NCBI GenBank assembly: GCA_965228415.1
Contig: OZ245814.1
Location: 7,874,001-7,938,000 of the forward strand
Direction of reading: 5' to 3'
Length of the DNA: 64,000 nt
Origin: Agaribacillus sp965228415
Lineage (GTDB): Bacteria; Bacteroidota; Bacteroidia; Cytophagales; Cyclobacteriaceae
Part shown: piece by piece, positions 18,186 through 26,911 of the stretch
Layout of the letters: each line of letters begins with the position of its first letter
Position numbering within the stretch: position 1 is the stretch's first letter
Notes under the pieces: model-generated
Told to the model about the DNA's origin: nothing
The model's database searches: none
The model's input: only the letters and a program-made list of their open reading frames with translations
Program-made: the position numbers and the translations under genes

Positions 18186-18372
18186 TAATTGCTGAAGCTT
18201 TTACAATCTCCTAATTTATAAAATTTCAAGGCGAAATCAATGAATTTTTTGTGCCGATGAGTACAGGTTTACAACAAACGCCGATATAAGAAGCCGGTTA
18301 GCATCAATCCTCCGCCAACCAATCCATCGCGCGGGTGGCAGGAGAGGTTTTTTTGAGCCGGATGTTAATGGG

Positions 18373-19119
18373 CTAGCCATCCGCTTTTAGTATATTTTCA
18401 AAAAGATCTCTACCAAAAATGCTTTCAAAATGAGGCTTCAAATGCCCTCGCATCGCTTCCCGGAATTTTTGAGGTGTCTCGTTTTTAAGAATCTCACACA
18501 GCGTTCGGTGGGTTACATGACCTTTAGGGTAATCATAGTGTTTGTAAAATATTTCGTTTCCATGGATATACTGAAATACTTGTAAAAGTATTGATTGGAA
18601 CCTGCGCAAAGTTTCGTTGCCGGAGATTTGATAAAGTTTGCCGTGGAATTCGATCTCCTGATCAAGGCTGAAGGTGGTAGAATCATGCCCTTCCTCGTCT
18701 CCTTTTCTGGCAATTTCCTCGAGTTCATCAACCGCTTCAGGCGTTTTCCGTGCAAAGAGCATTTCCGCCATCCCCATCTCCAATATCAGGCGAAGTTCAA
18801 AGATATCTCTTAAAGCCTCTTCACCTAATAAATTTGGATGTAAAACCTTTTGGAATCCATTCATTACGTCAGGCTCGGTAATGATTAGCCCCTTGTGTTT
18901 TTTGGAGTCCATGAGGCCTAATGTTCTAAACCTTAAAAGCGCTTCCCTCACCACCGTCCTGCTGACACCGAGGCTTTTGGCAATATCCAGTTCTTTCGGA
19001 ATAGCATCACCTGGTTTCAAATTGTTTTCAAGGATGTATTCCCGCAAACTCAACTCCACCTTATCAACCAGGGATAGTGTATTTAAGGGTCTTAATTCTT
19101 TTTTGTGTTTTGTAGTCAT
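18373..19119 (-). CDS. FadR-subfamily GntR transcriptional regulator
   Basis: 248 aa. An N-terminal winged helix (about 15-82) has the GntR pattern LREYILENNLKPGDAIPKE and recognition helix LGVSRTVVREALLRF. It is followed by an all-helical FCD effector domain (about 95-235; RDIFELRLILEMGMAE, DQEIEFHGKLYQISGN, HRTLCEIL and HLKPHFESIFG). FCD regulators usually bind a carboxylate sugar or acid through a metal site. The gene is divergent from the sialate-lyase-like gene, with two related palindromes between them, so it most likely represses both directions. Sialic acid as the inducer is inferred from neighbours. Confidence 0.92.
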   Translation of the reverse strand: MTTKHKKELRPLNTLSLVDKVELSLREYILENNLKPGDAIPKELDIAKSLGVSRTVVREALLRFRTLGLMDSKKHKGLIITEPDVMNGFQKVLHPNLLGEEALRDIFELRLILEMGMAEMLFARKTPEAVDELEEIARKGDEEGHDSTTFSLDQEIEFHGKLYQISGNETLRRFQSILLQVFQYIHGNEIFYKHYDYPKGHVTHRTLCEILKNETPQKFREAMRGHLKPHFESIFGRDLFENILKADG

Positions 19120-19147
19120 GTGACCTTTAAATCATCAGAAATATGTA

Positions 19148-19162
19148 TTATGTATAACAAAT
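19148..19162. promoter_or_regulatory. Candidate GntR operator O1
   Basis: TTATGT-ATA-ACAAAT, an imperfect version of the palindrome at 19256-19270. Both lie in the longer match TGTATTATGTAT(A/G)ACA. It overlaps a TATATTTG box read on the minus strand (19158-19165) just upstream of the GntR gene, so binding would give autoregulation. The T-G-T...A-C-A core fits FadR-type GntR sites. Inferred, not tested. Confidence 0.6.
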
Positions 19163-19165
19163 ATA
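19158..19165 (-). promoter_or_regulatory. Possible -7 box of the GntR gene
   Basis: Minus-strand TATATTTG fits the Bacteroidota -7 consensus TAnnTTTG and lies about 39 bp before the GntR start codon. No clear -33 TTTG is visible at the expected distance, so this is only a candidate. Confidence 0.35.
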
Positions 19166-19255
19166 GTAAACTGGAGAAGAATGCCACCTTTTTAATAGAT
19201 AAACTTATATTCTGAGCAATTTTTGGAAATCTTACTAAAAATGATTTAAATTGTA

Positions 19256-19270
19256 TTATGTATGACATAA
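19256..19270. promoter_or_regulatory. Candidate GntR operator O2 (perfect palindrome)
   Basis: TTATGT-ATG-ACATAA is a perfect 6+6 inverted repeat with a 3-base centre, ending 15 bp before the start codon of the lyase-like gene. It is exactly 108 bp from the matching position of O1. Its place between divergent genes, one encoding a GntR regulator, makes it the strongest operator candidate in the window. Confidence 0.7.
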
Positions 19271-19285
19271 TAATATTAAAAGACG

Positions 19286-20236
19286 ATGTTAACACGATTA
19301 AATGGTCTGGTGGCGGCTACTTTTAGCCCTTTGGATGAAAAGTATCGCATAAAGCACGACGTTATTGAGCAACTGGTAGAACGCTACGTTGCCCATCAGA
19401 TCGCAGGTATTTTTATTTGCGGCAGCACCGGCGAGGCAGTTTCCCTTTCTACCAAAAAGCGCAAGGAATTGGCCGAGGCATTCATCAAGGCCGCTTCGGG
19501 GAAGCTTAAGGTCATGGTTCATGTCGGCCACAACAGTGTCGATGAGGCATGTGATTTGGCCATGCATGCACAAGCCATCGGGGCAGATGCCATTTCAGCC
19601 GCCCCGCCGAGTTATTTCGACATAAGTACCGCGCAACAATTGGTGAGTACGTTACATCCCATCCTTGCCAAGGCTCCTGATCTGCCTTTTTTTTATTATC
19701 ACATACCATCCAAAACCGGAGTTGATATCAGTGTGATAAAGCTGCTTGAAATAGCAGAGGAGCATTTACCTTCGATGGCAGGAATCAAATACACAGCAGA
19801 AAAACTTGACGAATTCCAGACATGTATCAATCGTTTTGGGACGAGGTTCCAGATGTTGTATGGCTTTGATGAAATGTATCTTTACAGTCTGGTGGCGGGA
19901 GGTGAGGCAGTGGTAGGGAGTACTTATAATTATATGGCGCCCCTATATCATAAAATCAAAGCGGCCTTTTTAGAGGGAAAACTGGACCTGGCCAATAAAT
20001 ATCAGCAGGAAGCCATAGATATCATTAAAGTTATCATATCATATCCCTTGATTCCTTCTCAACGATCCTGTATGAAGTTCATTGGCTATGATTGCGGTCC
20101 TGCTATATTACCTCATTGTTCCTTAAGTGATTCGGAAGCATCTGAACTTAAGGCCAGGCTCGAAAATACTACTTTTTTCAAATGGGCATCAATAAAAGCA
20201 TTGGATACACAGGAATCAAAAGCAGATCAACTTTGA
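19286..20236 (+). CDS. Dihydrodipicolinate synthase/N-acetylneuraminate lyase family aldolase
   Basis: 316 aa class I aldolase of the DHDPS/NAL superfamily. Schiff-base Lys168 (GIKYT), Tyr138 (FFYYHIPS) and the GSTGEAVSLS loop (Ser47-Thr48) line up with Ser47, Tyr137 and Lys165 of E. coli NanA. The expected reaction is cleavage of N-acetylneuraminate to N-acetylmannosamine and pyruvate in the cytoplasm. The neighbours, a NanM-like mutarotase-symporter fusion overlapping its 3' end and a sialidase, support sialate lyase over dihydrodipicolinate synthase. No NanE, NanK or RokA gene is in the window, so the later steps must be encoded elsewhere. Start ATG 19286 follows operator O2. Confidence 0.85.
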   Translation: MLTRLNGLVAATFSPLDEKYRIKHDVIEQLVERYVAHQIAGIFICGSTGEAVSLSTKKRKELAEAFIKAASGKLKVMVHVGHNSVDEACDLAMHAQAIGADAISAAPPSYFDISTAQQLVSTLHPILAKAPDLPFFYYHIPSKTGVDISVIKLLEIAEEHLPSMAGIKYTAEKLDEFQTCINRFGTRFQMLYGFDEMYLYSLVAGGEAVVGSTYNYMAPLYHKIKAAFLEGKLDLANKYQQEAIDIIKVIISYPLIPSQRSCMKFIGYDCGPAILPHCSLSDSEASELKARLENTTFFKWASIKALDTQESKADQL

Positions 20237-22908
20237 GAAGGGTACCTAAAATAGCGGTGGCTGTCATCATAATGGGGTTATTCCATATCACATTAGCTGC
20301 GCAAGAGGCAGATCCCTATGTACAGGTTGAGGTTGGCCGTTTAGCGACGATGCCTCCGCCTCCTGGTCACCGCCTTCAGGCTGGTCTGGCAGGTGCTTTT
20401 TCCGGCATTCACAATAATGTGTTGATCGTCGCCGGAGGAGCGAATTTTCCCGAGGGTAAGCCGTGGGAGGGAGGTGAAAAGGTCTGGTGGGATGATATTT
20501 ATGTGTTGGAAAAAACGCCAGAGGGCGATTACAGCTGGGTTTTGGGTACGGGCAAGCTACCTCATGCACTGGCTTATGGGGTCTCAATACCTACGGAAAA
20601 TGGAATTGTATGTATTGGTGGTGACGATGGCTTCCGTAAAAGGAGAGAGGTCTTCCTGCTCAGCTGGGATATTGAAAAGCGTAAAGTTGTTCATACCGCT
20701 TTCCCCGATCTCCCTATTGGTTTAGCTTACATGGCTGGTGGGCTGATCGGGCAAACAATATACATCGCCGGTGGCCATGACGGTAATGGCGCCTCAAAAG
20801 TTTTTTTGTCGCTTGATCTTAACCAAAGAGGAACCGTTGACTTCAAGTGGCGTCAGCTTGAGCTATGGCCCGGCCCTGAAAGAATGTTGCCGATGGCCAT
20901 CACACAATCTGATGGGGCCCATGACGCATTTTTTTTATTTGGCGGAAGAAATGTACAACCATCCCGGCAAACGCAGGTTTTGGGTGACGCCTACAAGTGG
21001 ATCCCGACATTTGAACGATGGGAAAAAATAGCGGATATTAAGGTGAAGAATGAGCCAATAAACATGATGGCCGGACAAATGGTGCCTTCCGGAGCACATT
21101 ATATACTGGCAGCTGGCCACGCAGATGGCGAATCGTTTTTGGAGCAGGAGGCCCTGGCTTTTCAACTGGAGGATACCAGTATCTCCGATAGGGAAAGACA
21201 AACATTGTTGGCAAAACGGGATTCTATACAGATCCATCACCCGGGTTTTAAAAGAGAGCTATTGGTTTTCAACACGATCACCGAGCAATGGTCCGAACTA
21301 GGCCTGGTTGAGATGAAACTACCGGTTACCACCCAGGCATTTTATTGGAACGATCAAATAATAATTCCTTCAGGGGAGATCTCTCCTGGTATCAGGACCC
21401 CTGAAGTGTATCAACTGACGCTTAAGGAAGGGGGAAAGTTTTTCGGCTATGCCAACTATTTAGTTATCCTGATTTACCTCGTTGGTATGGTACTTATCGG
21501 TTTTTACTTTTTAAAAAATCAAAAATCAACCGGTGATTACTTTAAAGGAAACGGCCGGATTCCATGGTGGGCCGCCGGGATTAGTATTTTTGGGACTTTG
21601 TTGAGTGCGATCACTTTTATGGCCATTCCGGCCAGGACCTTTGCTACTGACTGGTCCTATTTTATGCTTAACATGTCCATCATCGTCGTGGCGCCGATCA
21701 TTGCCAGCTTATTTATCCCCTTTTATGCCAGGTTGAATATAACCAGCGCCTACGAGTACCTGGAGATGCGATTTAATTTGGCGACACGATTGATGGGGAG
21801 TATTTCCTTTATCTTGTTTCAGTTAGGCCGCATTGCGATTGTTTTGTTTCTTCCCTCCATAGCCATATCTATTTTGACAGGTATCAACGTTTATGCCTGT
21901 ATCCTGGTATTGGGGTTATTGAGTATTATCTATTCTACAGCAGGGGGTATCGAAGCTGTCATCTGGACCGATGTCATTCAGGTGGTGGTATTGCTTGGCG
22001 GCGCTTTGCTATCGTTGTTTTTTATTATCGGAGACCTTGGTGACGGATTTAATGAATTGATGACGGTTGCCATAGAAAATGACAAGTTTAATCTCTTTAA
22101 TCTAAAATGGGATTTACATTCCCCCACTTTTTGGACGATTCTACTTGGTGGAATAGCTTCCAATATTATTTCGCAGGGAACGGACCAGTCGATCGTGCAG
22201 CGCTACCTGACCACAACCAGTGTTACCGACTCAAAAAAAACGTTGTACACCAATGCTGTTTTAACTTTTCCGGCTACAGTACTGTTTTTCCTGCTGGGGA
22301 CTGCCCTTTTTGTTTTTTATAAATCATTTCCTGACCAGGCCAATCCATTGCTGCCGTCAAATGATGGAATCTTTCCCTTCTACATTGTTTCCCAACTTCC
22401 CGCAGGTGTGGCCGGCTTGCTTATCGCCGCGCTTTTATCGGCGGCCATGTCGAGTTTAAGCAGTAGCCTGAATTCGGGATCCGCTGCCTTCACCACAGAT
22501 TTCTATAAAAGATTCAGAACCGCTGCCAATGATAAAGATTTACTGTTTATGGCAAAAATAGCAACCGTCACCATAGGACTCCTCGGTACAGCCATAGCAA
22601 TGTGGATGGCCACTGCAACGGTAACTTCCTTATGGGATGAGTTTCAAAGGTACCTCGGCTTATTTGTGGGCGGATTGGGAGGTGTATTTCTTTTGGGACT
22701 ACTATTTAAAATGGCCAATGGAAAAGGAGCGGTTACAGGTTTGCTAAGTAGTGGGATAATACAGTTCTGGCTGTCATATAGTACCAAAATACATTTAATG
22801 CTCTATACCCTGACCGGTTTGCTGTCATGTGTGATTATTGGCTATCTGGCCAGTTTTTTGTTCAACCAGGATAGAAATCCGAAAGGTCTGACGGTATATG
22901 ATCAATAG
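20182..22908 (+). CDS. Sialate mutarotase (NanM-like kelch) fused to sodium:solute symporter
   Basis: 908 aa. After a signal-like segment (IAVAVIIMGLFHITLAAQ, about 27-44) comes a kelch propeller to about 420 (LIVAGGANFPEGKPWEGGEK, IVCIGGDDG, IYIAGGHDG, FFLFGGRN, SGEISPG), matching the cyclically permuted NanM-type mutarotase family. From about 424 to the end there are about 13 hydrophobic helices of a sodium:solute symporter (STGDYFKGNGRIPWWAAGIS, AMSSLSSSLNSGSAAFTTDF). The propeller would lie outside the inner membrane and present the preferred anomer to the transporter. ATG 20182 overlaps the lyase gene by 55 bp. A TTG at 20233, overlapping the lyase TGA stop, is an alternative start that would shorten the n-region. 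Confidence 0.88.
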   Translation: MGINKSIGYTGIKSRSTLRRVPKIAVAVIIMGLFHITLAAQEADPYVQVEVGRLATMPPPPGHRLQAGLAGAFSGIHNNVLIVAGGANFPEGKPWEGGEKVWWDDIYVLEKTPEGDYSWVLGTGKLPHALAYGVSIPTENGIVCIGGDDGFRKRREVFLLSWDIEKRKVVHTAFPDLPIGLAYMAGGLIGQTIYIAGGHDGNGASKVFLSLDLNQRGTVDFKWRQLELWPGPERMLPMAITQSDGAHDAFFLFGGRNVQPSRQTQVLGDAYKWIPTFERWEKIADIKVKNEPINMMAGQMVPSGAHYILAAGHADGESFLEQEALAFQLEDTSISDRERQTLLAKRDSIQIHHPGFKRELLVFNTITEQWSELGLVEMKLPVTTQAFYWNDQIIIPSGEISPGIRTPEVYQLTLKEGGKFFGYANYLVILIYLVGMVLIGFYFLKNQKSTGDYFKGNGRIPWWAAGISIFGTLLSAITFMAIPARTFATDWSYFMLNMSIIVVAPIIASLFIPFYARLNITSAYEYLEMRFNLATRLMGSISFILFQLGRIAIVLFLPSIAISILTGINVYACILVLGLLSIIYSTAGGIEAVIWTDVIQVVVLLGGALLSLFFIIGDLGDGFNELMTVAIENDKFNLFNLKWDLHSPTFWTILLGGIASNIISQGTDQSIVQRYLTTTSVTDSKKTLYTNAVLTFPATVLFFLLGTALFVFYKSFPDQANPLLPSNDGIFPFYIVSQLPAGVAGLLIAALLSAAMSSLSSSLNSGSAAFTTDFYKRFRTAANDKDLLFMAKIATVTIGLLGTAIAMWMATATVTSLWDEFQRYLGLFVGGLGGVFLLGLLFKMANGKGAVTGLLSSGIIQFWLSYSTKIHLMLYTLTGLLSCVIIGYLASFLFNQDRNPKGLTVYDQ

Positions 22909-22939
22909 TATTAGTTTTCAAATCTAAAAGCCAACTTTA

Positions 22940-24106
22940 ATGCATTCAAACGTTATGAAACATTGCCTTATTTTTTTATTGCTGATATTCAATGCCAGCT
23001 ATGCAAGCAGTACTTCACCACGCGATGGTACCGAAGTTTTTAATGTTGAAACCGAGCCGGAAAAGCTTAAATGGCTCTTCAAAAGCGGAGACCATGGCTA
23101 TGCCTGTTACCGGATCCCCGCATTGGCAGTGGCCAATGATGGGGCGGTGCTGGCTTTCTGTGAAGCCCGTAAAGAAAGCTGTTCCGATACAAATGATATT
23201 GACCTTGTTATGAAGAAATCTACTGATAACGGTAAAACCTGGGGCGAAATGCAGGTTATATGGAGCGATGATGCCAATGTATGCGGAAATCCATCTCCGG
23301 TAGTAGATCGGGTTACCGGGGCCATTCACCTTCTGGCTACCTGGAACAATGGCAAAGATCACGAATCTCAGATTATTGCAGGTACCAGTATTGCAGGCCG
23401 CGAGGTTTATCATTTGGTATCTACGGACGCAGGGGAAACCTGGACATCACCGGTTAACATTTCAAGCGCAGTGAAATTACCCGATTGGACCTGGTATGCC
23501 ACCGGTCCGGTTCACGGCATTCAATTAAAAAGCAAAGCTTACAAAAACCGCCTGGTTATTCCCTGCGACCATATTGAAAGGGATTCGAAAAAGTACTATT
23601 CACACGTGATTTATTCAGATGATCACGGCAAAACCTGGCAACTGGGCGGTACCACACCGGCGGACCAGGTAAATGAATGTACAGTAGTAGAATTGAGCAA
23701 TGGTGATTTGATGTTGAATATGCGAAACTACCAACGGAAAGATGCCCAGGTGAGGCAGGTGGCTATTAGCAAGGATGGCGGTGCCAGTTGGGTGGAGCAA
23801 CGAATGGAGCCACAGTTACCGGAGCCAAGGTGTCAGGGGGCTATGCTGTCTGTGGACTATAAAGGCCGCAACTTCCTGTTATTTACAAATCCGGCCCATG
23901 AAAAATCCCGCATAAACATGACGCTCTCGGTAAGTAAAGATGATGGCGCTACCTGGCATAAGAAAATTGTGATTTACGATTCGCATGCTGCGTATTCTGA
24001 TTTGGCGGCGTTAGCTAAAGACAAAATCCTGATATTATATGAGGCTGGCTATGAAGGCCCATATGAAGGCATCTGTTACAAAATACTTTCAAAAAAGAAG
24101 CTTTAA
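22940..24106 (+). CDS. Exo-alpha-sialidase, secreted
   Basis: 388 aa with a signal peptide (MKHCLIFLLLIFNASYA if started at ATG 22955; 22940 is the first ATG). It has the sialidase YRIP motif (Arg58), the following acid loop (CSDTNDIDLVMKK) and five Asp boxes of the form SxDxGxTW: STDNGKTW, STDAGETW, SDDHGKTW, SKDGGASW and SKDDGATW. Glycoside hydrolase family 33 members release terminal sialic acid from glycoconjugates. It is 31 bp after the mutarotase-symporter gene and closes the rightward operon (lyase, uptake, release). There is no T9SS sorting domain, so it probably stays in the periplasm or is exported by another route. Confidence 0.93.
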   Translation: MHSNVMKHCLIFLLLIFNASYASSTSPRDGTEVFNVETEPEKLKWLFKSGDHGYACYRIPALAVANDGAVLAFCEARKESCSDTNDIDLVMKKSTDNGKTWGEMQVIWSDDANVCGNPSPVVDRVTGAIHLLATWNNGKDHESQIIAGTSIAGREVYHLVSTDAGETWTSPVNISSAVKLPDWTWYATGPVHGIQLKSKAYKNRLVIPCDHIERDSKKYYSHVIYSDDHGKTWQLGGTTPADQVNECTVVELSNGDLMLNMRNYQRKDAQVRQVAISKDGGASWVEQRMEPQLPEPRCQGAMLSVDYKGRNFLLFTNPAHEKSRINMTLSVSKDDGATWHKKIVIYDSHAAYSDLAALAKDKILILYEAGYEGPYEGICYKILSKKKL

Positions 24107-24224
24107 TAATTGGTGTTTCGTTTGAAAGGTCACAACTGCTTACGTCATGGCGAAGAAGGGGTAGGCCCTGTGTGCAGGTTCTAAAGCCAGCGTGTGGGCC
24201 CCGAACTTAGATAGCAGGGAACGA

Positions 24225-26873
24225 TCATTCATTCTGCAATGAATCCACAGGATTCGACCGCGCAGCCTTAACAGATAAGTAGCCTATTACTAACCAGGCG
24301 ATTATCAATGTCAGCACCCCGGCTATAACAAATGTCCACGGAGTAATATCAATACGACTGGCAAAGTTTTCGAGCCACAGATTTATAACATAATACGTGG
24401 TGGGAATGGCAATAAATAAAGCAACGATAATCAACTTAAAAAATTCGCTGGAGAGCAATAACACCAGGCTTTTTACGGAGGCACCCAGCACTTTTCTGAT
24501 ACTGATTTCTTTTAAGCGTCTTTCTACGGAGAAGGAGGTCAGCCCCAATAAACCCAGGCAGGCCACGAAAATTGCCAACGCGCTGAAGACACTTACCACT
24601 TTGCTCAGCTGCTTTTCCGCCTTATAAAGGCGCTCGTAATCCTGGTCCAGAAAGGAATAAACAAAAGGCAGGTTCGGGGCTAAGCTTTTCCATTGCTTCT
24701 CGACGTTTGCTACTACCGCTGGAATATCATTGGACTCAATCTTAAGGGATAATGTCTGAAACGAGTTACGGTTAATGTGGATCAATAAAGGCTCTACCAG
24801 GTGGTGAAGAGATTTATAGTGAAAGTCTTGTACAACCCCGATGATTTTTCCTTTTTTTCTTTGCTGCAAGACCCTCCCGCCTATAGCTGCTTCGGGAGAG
24901 GTCCAACCGAAATGCTTGGCGGCAGTTTCATTAATGATAAATGCTGTTGAGTCATCAGCGGGAAAATCCTTGGAAAAAGCTCTTCCGGCGATCACTTTAA
25001 TATCATAACCCGGAATAAAATCACAGTCAACCATATAAGTGTTGATGTTGGTATCAGACATCTTTCCCTCCGGCGTTTCTAAGGTGGAAAACAGGTTGGT
25101 GGTTGTTTCACCCGGAACGGAATAGGCGGCTGAGACAGCGGTGACGCCGGGAATATTGCGTAACTCATTCTTAATGGATTCCAGATGTTTTTTGATCTGA
25201 TTATTTCCGTTAAAGTTAACCTTGAGGGTCTTTTCTTTATCAAATCCCAATTTAAGTTTGCCAATAAGTGACAATTGATCAAAGACCAGCAAGGTGCCGG
25301 CAATGAGTGTAATGGAAATGGCAAACTGGCCGGTTACCATTATCTTTCTCAACCAAACATTCCCGTGCAGTGTCTCTGCTGAATTTCTGAAGATCGATAA
25401 TGGGTGAAAACCAGACACCAGAAAGGCAGGGTAGGCTCCGGCTAAAATACCCAAAAGGATCGATAAACCGAATAGCGATGTCCATACATACCAATGGTTG
25501 ATGAGCGCAAAGCTCAGCGAAGTATCCAGTAAGCTGTTGAAGAATGACAATAGCATCATCGCAAGAAACAACCCTAAAAGCATGGAAATGAAACTCACGA
25601 TAACAGATTCTCCTAAAAACTGCCGGATCAAAGATCCCCGCTCTGCGCCCATGACCTTTCGCAATCCGACTTCCCGTACCCGGCGGGAAGCCCTTGCTGT
25701 GGCCAGGTTGATGTAATTAAAGCATGCGATCAGCAGGATAAAAAGTGCAATAATAAACAGGATATACAGGTTGTTTTTACTTCCTCTTTCCCCGTTTTCC
25801 CAGGAGCGGGGCTTGTCAAGATAGATGTCAGTTAAGGGTTGAAGGGGCAAATCATTATAGTACATCCCAGCCCCCTGCTCTTTTGTTCCAATATACTTGG
25901 CTATGAAATCAGGCATATTGGCTCTAAGCCTGGCCACTTTATCTTCCCCTTCCTGGAGCAGGAGATAGGTATGAAAACCGTTCCAGAACCAGGCTTCCTG
26001 CTCGGCGCGTTTGTTTTCCGAGGAAAAGGTAGTAAACGATACCAGCAAATCAAAGGTGAAGTGTGAGTTGCCCGGTACATCTTCCATGATGCCGGTGACC
26101 TCAAAAGGGTCTCCGTCAATTTCCAGGGTTTGACCCAGCGGACTTTCTTTTCCAAAATACTTTTTGGCGGTCGTTTCAGTTAAAACGACCGTCTTCGGTT
26201 TTACCAAAGCCAATTGGGGATTTCCTTTGACCAGAGGAAAGCTAAAGACTTTGAAAACGCTGGAATCTGCCAAATAGCACTGATCTTCATAGAATTTAAT
26301 ATCTCCTTTCCTTACCAGGACCCGATGACGGTCGAATCTTACAAAATCAACCACCTCGGGATATTCTCGCGCGAATGCCGGTCCCATCGGTGGGGAACTG
26401 GTGGACTGGAAAAGTAATTCATTTTCTGTGCTTAAATCCTCTACGATGCGATAAATATTGTCTGCATTTTTATGATAGCGGTCAAAACTCAGCTCATGAT
26501 ACATGTACAAACCAATAAGAATAAAGGACGCAATGCCTATGGCGAGTCCTACAATATTGATGAAAGAGAAACCTTTGTATTTGATCATGTTTCTCATCGC
26601 AATGGTAAAATAATTTTGTATCATGGCAGTCGGGATCGGTTTGGAATACGAGGATGGTTGACGTTTGAAAACGGAAAGGCGGAGATAGGCGATTACCTCG
26701 CGCCTGTATATTTTTTTTGCTTTTGTTACCCCCACCTTTTGTACGCGCAGATAATACCGTTCATGCAAATCACCCAATACCTCCTCCAGCAGGTGAGGGG
26801 CGCAGAATCGTTGAAGCAATCGATCTGCCCATGCAGGAGGTGGTGGATAATGAGTCCGATGTTTAAGTGGCAT
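24225..26873 (-). CDS. FtsX/MacB-type ABC permease with prefix domain (third of three)
   Basis: 882 aa. An N-terminal soluble prefix domain (about 1-80, with the shared core LLEEVLGDLHERY) is followed by two MacB_PCD/FtsX units: TM1 near 103-125, a periplasmic domain (about 125-370), TMs 2-4 (about 375-520), a second periplasmic domain (about 545-750) and three TMs at the end. Conserved permease motifs include VGLRKVMGAERGSLIRQFLGE and EISIRKVLGASVKSLVLLLS. Proteins of this fold couple with a separate ATPase to move lipids, peptides or drugs, or to transmit force. No ATPase gene is nearby. It is last in the PadR-led operon, 38 bp after its paralogue, and converges on the sialidase. Confidence 0.88.
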   Translation of the reverse strand: MPLKHRTHYPPPPAWADRLLQRFCAPHLLEEVLGDLHERYYLRVQKVGVTKAKKIYRREVIAYLRLSVFKRQPSSYSKPIPTAMIQNYFTIAMRNMIKYKGFSFINIVGLAIGIASFILIGLYMYHELSFDRYHKNADNIYRIVEDLSTENELLFQSTSSPPMGPAFAREYPEVVDFVRFDRHRVLVRKGDIKFYEDQCYLADSSVFKVFSFPLVKGNPQLALVKPKTVVLTETTAKKYFGKESPLGQTLEIDGDPFEVTGIMEDVPGNSHFTFDLLVSFTTFSSENKRAEQEAWFWNGFHTYLLLQEGEDKVARLRANMPDFIAKYIGTKEQGAGMYYNDLPLQPLTDIYLDKPRSWENGERGSKNNLYILFIIALFILLIACFNYINLATARASRRVREVGLRKVMGAERGSLIRQFLGESVIVSFISMLLGLFLAMMLLSFFNSLLDTSLSFALINHWYVWTSLFGLSILLGILAGAYPAFLVSGFHPLSIFRNSAETLHGNVWLRKIMVTGQFAISITLIAGTLLVFDQLSLIGKLKLGFDKEKTLKVNFNGNNQIKKHLESIKNELRNIPGVTAVSAAYSVPGETTTNLFSTLETPEGKMSDTNINTYMVDCDFIPGYDIKVIAGRAFSKDFPADDSTAFIINETAAKHFGWTSPEAAIGGRVLQQRKKGKIIGVVQDFHYKSLHHLVEPLLIHINRNSFQTLSLKIESNDIPAVVANVEKQWKSLAPNLPFVYSFLDQDYERLYKAEKQLSKVVSVFSALAIFVACLGLLGLTSFSVERRLKEISIRKVLGASVKSLVLLLSSEFFKLIIVALFIAIPTTYYVINLWLENFASRIDITPWTFVIAGVLTLIIAWLVIGYLSVKAARSNPVDSLQNE

Positions 26874-26911
26874 TGGGACAGGGTTTAAATTAATTTTTTA
26901 ATGTAAAACTG

